64,000 nt of DNA from Streptomyces inhibens. Its GTDB lineage: Bacteria; Actinomycetota; Actinomycetes; Streptomycetales; Streptomycetaceae. This document shows positions 7,968 to 16,892 of this stretch, piece after piece. The notes below the pieces were generated by a model. It had not been told where the DNA came from. It made no database searches and saw only the letters and a program-made list of their open reading frames with translations. The first letter of the stretch is position 1, and each line of letters opens with the position of its first letter. Made by a program: the position numbers and the translations under genes. The stretch covers positions 7,399 through 71,398 of the forward strand of contig NZ_QUAC01000233.1 in NCBI RefSeq assembly GCF_003389455.1, in the 5' to 3' direction.

Positions 7968-8272
7968 TGGCGAAGCAGAGCAAGATCGCGAAGAATGAGC
8001 AGCGCAAGGTGATCGTCGAGCGGTACGCGGCCCGGCGTGCCGAGCTGAAGGAGATCATCCGACGGCCTTCGTCGACCGAGGACGAACGGGCCGCCGCCCA
8101 GGCCGAGTTGCGGCGGCAGCCGCGCGACGCCAGTGCGACCCGGGTGCGGAACCGGGACAGTGTGGACGGCCGGCCCCGCGGGCATCTGCGGAAGTTCGGC
8201 ATGTCCCGCGTGCGCGTGCGGGAGCAGGCGCACGCCGGATTCCTCCCCGGGGTCACCAAGTCGTCCTGGTGA
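7967..8272 (+). CDS. rpsN: 30S ribosomal protein S14, zinc-independent long form
   Basis: 101-residue S14 of the long, Cys-free type: [20 protein letters not shown] start and [20 protein letters not shown] followed by [10 protein letters not shown]. The zinc-ribbon CxxC pairs of the short form are missing. Coupled to rpmB by a TGATG overlap, so both should be induced together when Zur lets go. Confidence 0.93.
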   Translation: MAKQSKIAKNEQRKVIVERYAARRAELKEIIRRPSSTEDERAAAQAELRRQPRDASATRVRNRDSVDGRPRGHLRKFGMSRVRVREQAHAGFLPGVTKSSW

Positions 8273-8449
8273 TGTCCGGCGACCGCCCGGCGGACGGCGC
8301 CGCGGCCCTGGGGCATTGCCCAGCCCGCGGCGCCATCCCGGCCATATCCCCTGGACGGCGCACCGATGCGCGCAACATCGGGCGACCCGAGTCGCCCGTT
8401 CACGCTTATCGCCCGCACCAACTGCCCAAACATCGCCGGTGAACCGGTC

Positions 8450-8656
8450 ATGGACCAACTGCGTGCGGCCGTCCGTACCTGCCCGTACGGAATCATGATC
8501 TCCACTGGGTGCCTGGGCGGTCTGCTGCGCTGCACCCGCGGCGGCGGACTGCGCGCCGCGGTGCAGCCGTGCGCGAAGGACCGTACGCCCAGCGGCCCCG
8601 TCATCCGCCTGGGCCCCATCGCAACCGAGGCTGACGCGGAGCTCGTCGGCGCATGA
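8450..8656 (+). CDS. Short Cys-rich protein, possibly a truncated ferredoxin-like protein
   Basis: Sixty-eight residues from ATG 8450 (MDQLRAAVRTCPYGIMIS) with Cys in TCPYG, STGCLGG, RCT and QPC. The pattern recalls thioredoxin-fold [2Fe-2S] or small Cys-rich proteins found beside C-minus ribosomal genes, but I cannot name a family. The frame ends at a TGA a few bases before the IS630 remnant, so the C-terminus is probably lost. An earlier in-frame start at 8366 is possible. Zinc-operon membership is inferred from position only. Confidence 0.45.
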   Translation: MDQLRAAVRTCPYGIMISTGCLGGLLRCTRGGGLRAAVQPCAKDRTPSGPVIRLGPIATEADAELVGA

Positions 8657-8659
8657 CTA

Positions 8660-9562
8660 AGTGGCCGGCTCCGTAAAACCTGGTGGCGTGCCGGTCGAGT
8701 CTGACCAGCAGATCGTCCAGGTCGGAGGTGGTGAACTTCCAGTGGAACGGCTGTGCCGTGGCGTTGTAGCGGTCTTCGAAGGTTCGGAGCCGGTCCCTGA
8801 CCTCGGTGAGGTTGGTGAAGTCGTTGGGCGAGACCACCTTGCGCTGGACGACGGAGAAGTAGGTTTCCACCTGGTTCAGCCAGGAGGCGTGCACGGGAGT
8901 AGGGACCATCGCGGCGTTCGGGAACGCTGCGGCCAGCCGGTCGGAGGCCTTCTGCCCGCGGTGGGAGGAACCGTTGTCGACGATCCAGAACACGCGTTTC
9001 GCGCTGGCGTAGGGCTCCTGGCTCATGACCTGGGTGACCAGGTTGATGAACGGAGTGATGCCGGTCTTGGGCTCGGAGCGGCCGAACAGGCGGTCGTGGT
9101 GGACGTCGTAGGCGGCGAGGTTGGCAAGGGCGCCTCCGCGTCCGTAGGTGTGGTCGACGCGCGTCGCCCTGGCCTGTCCGGGGGCGAGGGCGGGGTGGCA
9201 GCGGCACCGGGCCTGAACGAGCGTGAGAGCGGTACTCCACTTTCGGCGGGCAGCCGGCAAGCCAGCGCCTTGACCTCGGCGGCCTGCAGCGGCGTGAACG
9301 AGGCGGGGCGGCCGCAGCGTTGACGGTCTTTGAGCCCGGGCAGGCCCGCCTGGGCGAAGCGGCCACCCCAGCGGCGCACGGTGTCCAGGTGCAGCCCCGT
9401 ATCCCGGGCGATGCGCGCGTTGGAGCGTCCGCGCGCGGCGTGCAGCACCACCTGCGCACGCACCCGCAGCCGGTGCTCGGTCGTGTGGCCGTAGGCCATC
9501 TTCTTCAACCGCACGCATTCGGCGGCACTCAGGGCTGTCGGACAGGCAGTGCGGACGGGCAT
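8660..9562 (-). pseudogene. IS630-family transposase, frameshifted and internally deleted
   Basis: The N-terminal helix-turn-helix part (LKKMAYGHTTEHRLRVRAQV, ARIARDTGLHLDTVRRWGG) reads from ATG 9562 in one frame to about 9240. The C-terminal catalytic part (QARCRCHPALAPGQ, AAYDVHHDRLFGR, VFWIVDNGSSHRG, SWLNQVETYFS) reads in another frame to about 8660. About 60-70 residues between them, which hold the first catalytic Asp (DEKT motif), are missing. Second Asp (VDNG) and the Glu (QVETY) remain. The element is dead; I could not fix its terminal repeats or TA duplication. Confidence 0.85.
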
Positions 9563-9730
9563 GACGGGCGAACCGATCGGCCGAAGTGGATCACTGGCAA
9601 GCCGCAGCCTGCCCGCCCGCCGCAGAGGCGGGGCCCACACGTCGCGGCGGGCGCGGATCGGGCAGGAGGCAGCACATGTCCACACCGCTTGCGAGCCGGG
9701 GTTGAGCCGGCTGGCCGCGTCAGGCCCGGT

Positions 9731-10207
9731 TCACAGCGCGGCGGCCCGGCTACGTACCAGGAGGTTTTGCGTCCCCAGGCCGATCGCCAGATATGCGTAG
9801 AGAGACACGGTCCCCAGCACGCCGGCCCCGGCCACATGGTCAATCCACAGGCCTAGCCCGAGGTGCACGCCCACCGAGGCCAGCCACAGTCCCGTAGTGG
9901 CCGCTGTCCCCTTGCGCAGCACTACGCCCTGAGGGTCACGCCAGACCCGCACAGTCCGCGCTCTGACAGCGCCGAAGCCCGCCGCGACGGCCAGGCTCAC
10001 CACCAGGAGGATGACGGGCAGTGCGGTCAGCGAGTGATCCTTGACGACCGACAAGACGCCTAAGGCGATCCCCGCGACACCCAGGACCCCCGGGACGATC
10101 AGCGAACCGATGCGCCGCACCGGACGGGTGCGCAGTTGCTGACGTATCACCAAGCCGACCACCACCACGAGTACGACGAAGGCGGCCTCGCCATTCACCT
10201 TGTGCAC
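9731..10207 (-). CDS. Membrane protein, DUF1453/CcdC-like
   Basis: 158 residues with about five hydrophobic segments: FVVLVVVVGLVIRQQL, GVLGVAGIALGVLSVV, LPVILLVVSLAVAAGFGA, ATTGLWLASVGVHLGLGL and VLGTVSLYAYLAIGLGTQNL, with a polar loop RARTVRVWRDPQGVVLRKGT. The layout fits DUF1453 (CcdC-like) proteins common in Streptomyces. GTG start at 10207; GTG 10198, preceded by AGGTG, is an alternative. Function unknown. It sits between the IS630 remnant and a fragmentary plus-strand gene. Confidence 0.7.
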   Translation of the reverse strand: MHKVNGEAAFVVLVVVVGLVIRQQLRTRPVRRIGSLIVPGVLGVAGIALGVLSVVKDHSLTALPVILLVVSLAVAAGFGAVRARTVRVWRDPQGVVLRKGTAATTGLWLASVGVHLGLGLWIDHVAGAGVLGTVSLYAYLAIGLGTQNLLVRSRAAAL

Positions 10208-10311
10208 CTCAGCTCCCCCTGTGACTCTGCGCTCGGGCGGCGCAGTACCGCCCTATTGTGCGAGGGTGTCCACGGAGCCATTACAGGGGCCCCTGGCCTC
10301 AGTTGGCCGCC

Positions 10312-10510
10312 ATGCACGTGGGTCACCGTGGCGCCTTCGCCTACGTCGACGGCGAACTGCCCGGTGGGGCTTCGCGCTCTACTTGGCCGGCAGCAAGCAT
10401 TACGAGGTCACCGTCCTGCCCACCGGCAGCTCCGTCGGCACCCCCGAAGACGCCTTGGACTGCGCCTGCGGTCGCTACCTCGCCGCCCCGGCATCTGCGG
10501 CTAACACACA
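10312..10510 (+). pseudogene. Fragment of a hypothetical protein, frameshifted
   Basis: One frame reads AAMHVGHRGAFAYVDGELPGG around 10306-10368, then the adjoining frame continues RWGFALYLAGSKHYEVTVLP, GSSVGTPEDALDCACGRYL to about 10495. Together these look like one Streptomyces hypothetical protein that has lost a short piece and its frame near 10360. The open frame beyond (to 10784) has no recognised product. Confidence 0.45.
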
Positions 10511-10780
10511 TGGCCGACTCCACAGTCAACCCCCGGAGGATTTACGGAGCGGACCACTCAGGTTCTGGGGACGACCGATCGCTGTGGGAGGTTGGGTGGC
10601 GAGCGAAGAGGTCCGTACGTACAACGAGGCGGTCGACGATGCGGAGGCCGCGTCCCTGGGCCGGGCCCGCATGGCCGACGGCAGACGCATCGAGCTGAGC
10701 GTGGAGGGGCTGGCGCGGCTGGTGGGCGCCGAAGCCACGGGCGAGCGTGGCACGGGCCGGCATGGTGAAGCCGATGCCGT

Positions 10781-11287
10781 CTAACGACGAGGCGGGCGCA
10801 CCTCGTTGCATGTTCCGGCACTCGCGGTGTGGCCGGCGTTCTGAGAATCGGTGGGCGGCACTGGCGCCGGCGTGGACGAACGTGCGCGTGTTGGCTTGGC
10901 GCGCACGGCCGCAGAGCGGTCCAGGGACCGTGTGAGTCCTTGGGCAAGGGGCCCTTCGGGAGAGGCGTCGATGACGGAGCGGATGGCGTGAAGGCGGGCG
11001 TGGTTCGCAGCGTGGGCTTGCCGCAGCTCGGCCGATGAGGAGCCGAGCTGCTGGAGATCGTGGTGGAGCGGGACGTGGCCCTTGCGGGTGAGGCTGTGTA
11101 TCCGTTCCCGACGCACGGCGACGTCGCTGTCGTCGATGACGAGCGCCGTGCGGATCCGTAGCACTGCTACCAGTGCCGGGTCGTGGGCGCTGCCCTCGCG
11201 CAGGTAGTCGTACAGCTCGTCCACGGGGTGTCCCCAGGCGGCCCTGATCATGGCATCAGCGGCGGTGAGGTCGGATGTGTCAGGCAC
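10781..11287 (-). CDS. Hypothetical protein, mostly helical
   Basis: 168 residues from GTG 11287 with GGGAG about 8 bases upstream. The first 110 residues look helical and well conserved in codon use (ADAMIRAAWGHPVDELYDYL, SSAELRQAHAANHARLHAIR); the last 50 are disordered and Arg/Pro/Thr-rich. No family is recognised. It lies alone between two minus-strand membrane protein genes. Confidence 0.55.
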   Translation of the reverse strand: MPDTSDLTAADAMIRAAWGHPVDELYDYLREGSAHDPALVAVLRIRTALVIDDSDVAVRRERIHSLTRKGHVPLHHDLQQLGSSSAELRQAHAANHARLHAIRSVIDASPEGPLAQGLTRSLDRSAAVRAKPTRARSSTPAPVPPTDSQNAGHTASAGTCNEVRPPRR

Positions 11288-11530
11288 GGATGGCTCCCGA
11301 ATTCTGTGGTGACGGATGGCTGATCAGCGAGATCGACGGTGGCTGTCCTCGCCCGGACGGGGTGTGGAGGCGCGCGGGGAAGCTGCGGTTGGCGTAGCCG
11401 GGCGGCGACGGAGGTCATCGGCGGCGGGAGGCATGTGTCGGCAGTGCGACGCCCGGCCCGCTGGCGGCTATCGCCGGCGCCGGGGCTCGGCTGAGGGCGC
11501 GGACCACACCGGCACGCGTTAGTGAGCCTG

Positions 11531-12208
11531 TCAGGAGGTGAGGAGGGAGATGCCCTCTCCGAGCAGTTTCAGCCCGAGGACGAAGAACAGGGCCGCCATC
11601 ACGGCGACGTTGTGCTGGGCTGCCCAGTCTTTCCAGTTGCCGAGCGTGGTCTTGGCTCGCTCTCCTCCGAGCAGGAAGACTCCCAGTGGGGCCAGCAGGC
11701 CGAGGGTGGCGATCAGGACGAAGATTGCCAGTGATGCGATCTGCTGCCCGACCGGCAGTCCGGCTGAGCCGATCGCGGCGCCCGCGGCGATGGTCAGCGG
11801 GGCGTTCTTGGCGTTGAGCGCGGCCAGGGCCAGTCCGAGTGCGAAGACCTTGACCGGCGTGAGGCGGTCGATCGCGCCCATCCACTTCGGCAGCTGGGCC
11901 TGCGAGGGATCCTTCGGGCGCCGGTGCCACAGCCGGGCGCCGAAGAGGACGAGGAACACGCCCAGAGCGAGCTTGAGTACTCCCACCCAGGTGGCCGGGT
12001 GGTTGTGGGCGGAGGCACCTGCGGGGGAAGCGATCGCCAGCATCACCGCGCCCAGTGCCGCGAGTCCCAGGATCCAGCCGACGGTGAAGAGGACTCCGTT
12101 GAGGCGTCCCCGAGGCGTGGCGAGTATGAGGATGATGGCGATGATCGGGAGCGGGCTGATCGCGACGCCGGCGGCAAGACCCAGTACGTCACCGAGAACT
12201 CTGCCCAT
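11531..12208 (-). CDS. GAP-family membrane protein
   Basis: 225-residue integral membrane protein with six hydrophobic segments, matching the GAP (Sap, sulfolipid-addressing) family: GLAAGVAISPLPIIAIILIL at the N-terminus, FTVGWILGLAALGAVML, and KNAPLTIAAGAAIG. In mycobacteria relatives help transport glycolipids; here the substrate is unknown. ATG 12208 has GGAGG 7 bases upstream. Confidence 0.8.
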   Translation of the reverse strand: MGRVLGDVLGLAAGVAISPLPIIAIILILATPRGRLNGVLFTVGWILGLAALGAVMLAIASPAGASAHNHPATWVGVLKLALGVFLVLFGARLWHRRPKDPSQAQLPKWMGAIDRLTPVKVFALGLALAALNAKNAPLTIAAGAAIGSAGLPVGQQIASLAIFVLIATLGLLAPLGVFLLGGERAKTTLGNWKDWAAQHNVAVMAALFFVLGLKLLGEGISLLTS

Positions 12209-12462
12209 GATTGCCTCCAGGTGGGGGTCGTAGCGGCCTTGGAGTTGAGCGACGCTTTACGGGAGCGGGTGACCCGACCGCCTGAACGCGGAGCCGTGGG
12301 ACTGTAGTGGACGCTTCCGGGACGTGTGAGAAAGGGCCCCGGAACCGGGTCCGCAGCCTCTCCGGAAGCAGTCCATCTGGACGGCGATCCTCAGCGGTCG
12401 GCACCGTCCCGCAGCTCGGTCGGGTGTTCCGGACTGCTGAGCGTCTCGTCGCCCCATCCGGC

Positions 12463-13578
12463 TCACGGGGCAGACGGAGCGGCGCCGGGGGTACGTGGTC
12501 GGCTCCATGAGCGCTGACGCTGGGCGCCGCTGCCCCGCTCGGCGAGCCGGCGCAGGAACCCCACGGCCAGGTCGAGGTCCCCGTACTCCTCCAAAGCGGG
12601 GCGGACATGCTCGACGAGCCGGGCGGCCTGCACGGAGCAGGGCAGGATCCGGCCCGTCAACGCGTCGACCCCCTTGCCGGGCCATCCATCGCGCGCGGCC
12701 CGCCAATAGGCGGCGTGCACCAGCTCGCCGCAGGTCTGGGGGCCGGGACAGCCGCGGTGTACCAGCGCACCGGCCGTCACCACGAGCGCCCGGATCAGCA
12801 CCGCCAGGGCGACGGTGTCCGCCACGTCCACCGATACATCCATGACCCGGATTTCCAGGGTGGGTAGCCGGGGGTTGGGCCGAACGTCCCAGAAGGGGAT
12901 GCGGGCATCCAGCATTGCCTCGGTCTCTTCCAGGGCGGCGGTCAGCCGCTCGTAGTGATCCAGGGATTCGACGTACGGCGGCGCGCCCAGGGCCGGAAAC
13001 CGGGCCCTGATGACGGTGCGCCAGCTCGCATACCCCATGTCACGTCCATCGAGGAAAGGCGAGTTGGCGCTCATCGCCACGAGCAGCGGCAGCCAGGGCC
13101 GCAGGTGGTTGCCGACCAGCACCGCCAGCTCACGGTCAGGTACGTGCACATGAACGTGGGCGGCGCAGATGGCGAATCCGTCGAGCAGCGCCCCGAACTG
13201 GTCCAGGCCGGCCCGGTAGCGCGGATGGTCCCCCACGACGGCCGGGCCCTCGCCAAGGATGACCGGTGTACCGGAAGCACAGATCCCGAGCCCTTCGGCC
13301 CGCGCGGCCGCTACGGCGGCTCCACGGACGGCGATCAGTTGGTCGTACAGTTCGGCGCCATCCCGGCAGGGCGGCGTTTTCACCTCGACCTGACATTCAT
13401 CGAATTCACCGGAGACGAGGTCACCCACGGCCGCTCGGGCACGCGCCACCACCTGGCTGCCCAGCGATGCCACCGCCCGGCTACCCGGATCAACGAGAAA
13501 GAACTCCTCCTCCACACCCAGCGACGGGGCCGCCGGGTGCCCCGCGGGCCCCGGGCCGGGCCATGGCCCGCTGGTCAT
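12463..13578 (-). CDS. Carboxylate-amine ligase, GCS2 family (YbdK/EgtA-like)
   Basis: 371-residue glutamate-cysteine-ligase-type enzyme. Family motifs: LGVEEEFFLVDP near residue 20, EFDECQVEVKTPPC near 60-75, AAHVHVHVPD near 140, and WDVRPNPRLPTLEIRVMDV near 230. It should use ATP to join a glutamate-like carboxylate to an amine. ATG 13578 has GGAGGGACG just before it. Normal length, so intact. Stand-alone gene. Confidence 0.85.
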   Translation of the reverse strand: MTSGPWPGPGPAGHPAAPSLGVEEEFFLVDPGSRAVASLGSQVVARARAAVGDLVSGEFDECQVEVKTPPCRDGAELYDQLIAVRGAAVAAARAEGLGICASGTPVILGEGPAVVGDHPRYRAGLDQFGALLDGFAICAAHVHVHVPDRELAVLVGNHLRPWLPLLVAMSANSPFLDGRDMGYASWRTVIRARFPALGAPPYVESLDHYERLTAALEETEAMLDARIPFWDVRPNPRLPTLEIRVMDVSVDVADTVALAVLIRALVVTAGALVHRGCPGPQTCGELVHAAYWRAARDGWPGKGVDALTGRILPCSVQAARLVEHVRPALEEYGDLDLAVGFLRRLAERGSGAQRQRSWSRPRTPGAAPSAP

Positions 13579-13810
13579 CGTCCCTCCGGAGCCCGTTGGC
13601 TCTCGCCAACCGTCCCCGGCCAGCGGCCGTCGGGAGGAAGGGGATAGGTACACGTCAAGCGGGCCCGCCGGCTCCAGCTCTCGCCCGCTGCGGTCCCGAA
13701 TCCGGTCAGACTCCTGGGTGAGAGGGGCGGACCGCAGGGCAGACGCTCGCCTCTGTGGCCAGCCACGGCCGACAAGCTGAGCTTTGTGATCACCGCAGGG
13801 CTTCCCGTCG

Positions 13811-14137
13811 TCAGCGGCCGACGGCCTTGCGCAGCTCGTCCTTGTTCATGGTTGAGCGGCCTTCGATGTGCTTCTTCTTGGCCTCTTCGTAGAGCTGGTC
13901 CTTGGTCGGTCCCTGCGGGCCGTGATGGGAGCGTTCGCCGCCCCGCTGGGGTGCGGACTTCGGGTCCTTTGTGGAGGTCTTGCTGGCGGTCTTGGACTCG
14001 CCGGCACGGGCGCGTTCCTTGTTGACCGTCCTCGCAGCGATCTCCTTGGCACGGCTCTCGGAGACGCCGTGCTCCAGTGCGTTCTCCTTGATGTGCTCGT
14101 ACTGCCGCTCACGCTTGTTACTGGCTCCTGCAGGCAT
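13811..14137 (-). CDS. Plasmid-stabilisation-like small basic protein
   Basis: 108 residues, highly charged. N-terminal helix (KRERQYEHIKENALEHGVSE, RAKEIAARTVNKERA), a Ser/Lys linker, and a C-terminal Rho-N/SAP-like motif GPTKDQLYEEAKKKHIEGRS and KDELRKAVGR. Annotated in Streptomyces as plasmid stabilisation protein; nucleic-acid binding is likely but unproven. AAGGACGTC precedes ATG 14137. A broken second copy lies near 52.9-53.2 kb. Confidence 0.75.
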   Translation of the reverse strand: MPAGASNKRERQYEHIKENALEHGVSESRAKEIAARTVNKERARAGESKTASKTSTKDPKSAPQRGGERSHHGPQGPTKDQLYEEAKKKHIEGRSTMNKDELRKAVGR

Positions 14138-14495
14138 GACGTCCTTCTTCGTACTCGTACGGGGTCACTGCTCCGCGCGCCGTTGCTGTCGGCTTCAGTA
14201 CCAGTCCACGCCAGAAGCGCACTGGATGCCAGGCGAACAGCGGAGCGGGAGGCGGGCCGGCCGTCGGAAGCGATCGGTAGAGCGTGGCGGAGCATTCCGT
14301 CCCCGCCTCCAGCTGGTAGGTCGCCCCATAAGGAATCCGCTGCTCGCGAGGCGGACGCAGCCTGGCCCGGAGTCGTCGTCGGCCTTCTCCCGGGCGAGAA
14401 GCGCGGCAGCCTGTCCTCCCGAGCAGCTCAGTTGCCCGGTCAACCACCTATCGGGGTTCTAAGCTTGGAGGGGACCTTTTTAGGAGGTTTGCCCG
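14138..14495. other. Intergenic between divergent genes, no gene seen
   Basis: 358 bases upstream of two divergent genes. Only the ribosome site AGGAGG at 14482-14487 for the downstream gene stands out. Confidence 0.5.
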
Positions 14496-15056
14496 ATGTC
14501 AACAGGCACCCTTCTGGCGATCATCATTCCCATCGTGGTGGTACTTGCTCTGCTCACCGTCGCGATCACGCTTTTCGTTGGACGACGTCGCCGTCTGCGT
14601 GAACGCTTCGGGCCGGAGTACGAACGCACCGTTGAGGACGCCGACAGCCAGCTGGCCGGCGAGCGAGAGCTGAGATCACGCGAAAAGCGCCATGATTCTC
14701 TGGACATCAGGCCCCTGCCCAGCAGCAGCCGTGAGCGCTACAGCCGCGACTGGGTCGGAGTGCAAGAGGAGTTCGTCGACCGCCCGGAAACAGCTGTGCA
14801 TGATGCGGACCGTCTGGTGACGACGCTGATGCACGAGCGTGGCTATCCGACCGAAGGCTTTGAGCAGCAGCTCAAGGATCTCTCCGTCGAGCACGGCCGC
14901 ACGCTGGAGCACTATCGCGCCGCCCACGAGGTCGATGCTCTCGGTACCCAGCACAAGGCCACCACCGAGCAGCTGCGGGGCGCCATGGTGCACTACCGCG
15001 CCCTGTTCGACGAACTGCTCTCCGACGGCGGCCAGGCTCGACACGCCCCCGCCTGA
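14496..15056 (+). CDS. Single-pass membrane protein with a helical domain of unknown function
   Basis: 186 residues. One N-terminal membrane helix (LLAIIIPIVVVLALLTVAIT) is followed by a basic stop-transfer GRRRRLRERFGPEYER, a conserved ERELRSREKRHDSLDIRPL patch, and a C-terminal helical domain starting RYSRDWVGVQEEFVDRPE. AGGAGG is ideally placed before the ATG. A truncated relative of the N-terminal half is at 44917, and the C-terminal domain recurs in the next gene. Function unknown. Confidence 0.75.
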   Translation: MSTGTLLAIIIPIVVVLALLTVAITLFVGRRRRLRERFGPEYERTVEDADSQLAGERELRSREKRHDSLDIRPLPSSSRERYSRDWVGVQEEFVDRPETAVHDADRLVTTLMHERGYPTEGFEQQLKDLSVEHGRTLEHYRAAHEVDALGTQHKATTEQLRGAMVHYRALFDELLSDGGQARHAPA

Positions 15057-15094
15057 ACGCACACCGCCAGCCACAGCATCCAAAGGATGGGGAA

Positions 15095-15568
15095 ATGCAA
15101 CGCGACGGAGCACCTAACCCCGGCCACGAGCGGGTCCTGTCCACCGAAGATCTGGCCCAGCCCCCCGAGCCTGAGCCCCCTCCGGACGAGGAACCGCAAT
15201 CATCCGCCGAAGCGCCCACTTTCCCCGGCGAGTCCACCCCCGTACAAACGGAAGCCTCAACGCCTGGTCCCGAGGCTGCAGGCGCTGTCGAGGAAGAGTC
15301 TCCGCAGCTCCTTTCCTCAGAAGACGCCGACGGGTTCCGCAGCCGCTGGCAGGAGATCCAAAGCAGGTTCGTGGATGACCCGCGCGACGCCGTGCAGGGT
15401 GCCGACGCGCTGGTCGCAGAGGTGATGCAGAGCCTTGCCAGGACATTCGCCGACCACAAGCAGGCACTGGAAGAACAGTGGAATCGCGGCGATCAAGTGG
15501 ACACCGAGGGCCTTCGCATGGCACTGCGCCATTACCGGTCCTTCTTCAACCGCCTGCTCGCCGAGTAA
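15095..15568 (+). CDS. Acidic protein sharing the helical domain of its neighbour
   Basis: 157 residues, soluble. The first 75 are Pro/Glu-rich and probably disordered. The C-terminal part, FRSRWQEIQSRFVDDPRDAV to LRHYRSFFNRLLAE, aligns by eye with the C-terminal domain of the preceding gene (DWVGVQEEFVDRPETAV and MVHYRALFDELLSD). So it looks like a soluble partner or duplicate of that domain. AAAGGATGGGGA precedes the ATG; the gap is 38 bases, so one operon is likely. Confidence 0.7.
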   Translation: MQRDGAPNPGHERVLSTEDLAQPPEPEPPPDEEPQSSAEAPTFPGESTPVQTEASTPGPEAAGAVEEESPQLLSSEDADGFRSRWQEIQSRFVDDPRDAVQGADALVAEVMQSLARTFADHKQALEEQWNRGDQVDTEGLRMALRHYRSFFNRLLAE

Positions 15569-15842
15569 GAGCGGTCTCTACGGCAGCGCGGCGGCGCCGC
15601 AAGCCAGCTCCAGCGACTCACCCTTGCGCCGGTCGAACGTCCCCTCCAACCAGGAACTTCCGCTCCAGCCCTCCGAGTTCCCGCTCGCCGGGCTCAGGGG
15701 CGTAGCACTCATGCTCCGCGGCAGCGACCCCGTGCAACGCCACGTACCGGTGTCACTGGAAGGGTGGCGAGTGGGGCAGCAGGCCGATGCGCCCCTAAAG
15801 GTTGTTCCGTAACTGGTGTGGCTGCTGGGGTGTTGTCTGGGC

Positions 15843-16406
15843 ATGGGTGGGGTGATCTCAGCGGATGATCCGAAGTGGATCGAGCTGTACTCCGGGTTGG
15901 GCCAGTCGAAGTTCGATCAGCTGGTGGCGCTCGTGCGCCGTCGCGGAGGCGATGTCCAGCGTGGCCGCCCTTGGCGATTGCCGTTGGCCGACCGGGTGTT
16001 GCTCGTGGCCACGTACTGGCGCACGAACCTCACGCTGCGGCAGGTAGCGCCGTTGTTCGGGGGCTCGAAGTCCGCGGCCGACCGGATTCTGGACCATCTG
16101 GCGCCTCTGCTGGCGATCTCGCCGGCCCGACGGCCGCGCAAGGACACCGTGTACATCGTGGACGGCACCCTGGTGCCCACGAGGGATCGCAGGATCTCCG
16201 CCGCGAGCAAGAACTACCGCTACTCGACCAACCTGCAGGTCGTGATCGAGGCCAACAGCTGCCTGGTGGTGGCCATCGGTATCCCGCTGCCCGGCACCCG
16301 CAACGACTGCCGGGCGTTTGCCGAGTCCGGTGTCGACCGAGCGTGTCACGGTGCCCCGGTCATCGCCGACGGCGGCTACCAGGGCACCGGCGCACTGATC
16401 CCGCAG
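15843..16406 (+). pseudogene. IS5-type transposase, C-terminus replaced
   Basis: An N-terminal transposase of the IS5 DDE group: helix-turn-helix LTLRQVAPLFGGSKSAADRI, first Asp in YIVDGTLVP, SKNYRYSTNLQVV, second Asp in VIADGGYQG. The frame leaves the transposase after GALIPQ at about 16406 and continues as a piece of orotate phosphoribosyltransferase. The Glu-containing end is missing, so it is inactive. ATG 15843 is the likely original start, though a further in-frame start exists at 15816. Confidence 0.8.
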
Positions 16407-16652
16407 TATGGCACCTGCCGTCTTGCCGAGGGTGCCGAGGTCGCGGGCCGGCGGGTGCTGGTTGTGGAGGACGTGGTCACCAGTGGCGGACAGGTCGTGC
16501 TGTCGACCGCGGACTTGCGCGGTTCGGGTGCTCAGGTGGACGAGGCACTGTGTGTGATTGATCGCGAGCAAGGCGGTGCCGATGCTCTCGCGGCCTAGGA
16601 CATCCGTCTGTTGTCGTTGTTGACAACCGAGGATCTGCGGGACGCTGCCTGA
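16407..16652 (+). pseudogene. pyrE: Orotate phosphoribosyltransferase C-terminal fragment
   Basis: Read in the same frame as the upstream transposase: YGTCRLAEGAEVAGRRVLVV, then EDVVTSGGQVVLSTADLR and ALCVIDREQGGADALAA. The PRPP-binding motif VVEDVVTSGG identifies PyrE. A TAG at about 16596 interrupts it, after which the PyrE-like reading goes on (DIRLLSLLTTEDLRDAA) to a TGA. The first half of the gene is gone. It lies between two IS5-type remnants. Confidence 0.8.
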
Positions 16653-16728
16653 GGGGCGGGCGGCCAGTCCGCCGCCTCCTGGCGGTAGGGCCGCGTCCGA
16701 TCACTGTCCCCGCGCCTTGGCCGGGGCG

Positions 16729-16892
16729 TATCTGCGCCTACCTGCGCCGTCGCGGCGTCCGACATGTGACCCCGGAGAAGAAGGGCCACAAGAACGCCCG
16801 CCTGCGCAGGGGGTCACGCGGCGGCAGCCGCCGGGCTTTGACCGCGAGCGGTACAAGAAGCGCAACACCGTGGAACGCGCCATCAATAACCC
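16729..16892 (+). pseudogene. IS5-family transposase C-terminal remnant
   Basis: AYLRRRGVRHVTPEKKGHKN reads in one frame, then after a slip near 16815 PPGFDRERYKKRNTVERAIN in another, typical of the Glu-bearing end of an IS5-type transposase. It stops abruptly where the 3' end of crtU begins. It belongs to a different IS5 subgroup from the remnant at 15.8 kb, judging by sequence style. Confidence 0.65.

Noticed and set aside
14425..14465. Stress sigma factor (SigB-type) promoter before the 14.5 kb gene
   Set aside because: GTTGCC and GGGTTC are present but spacing and sequence do not fit GNNT-N14-16-GGGTAY well enough.
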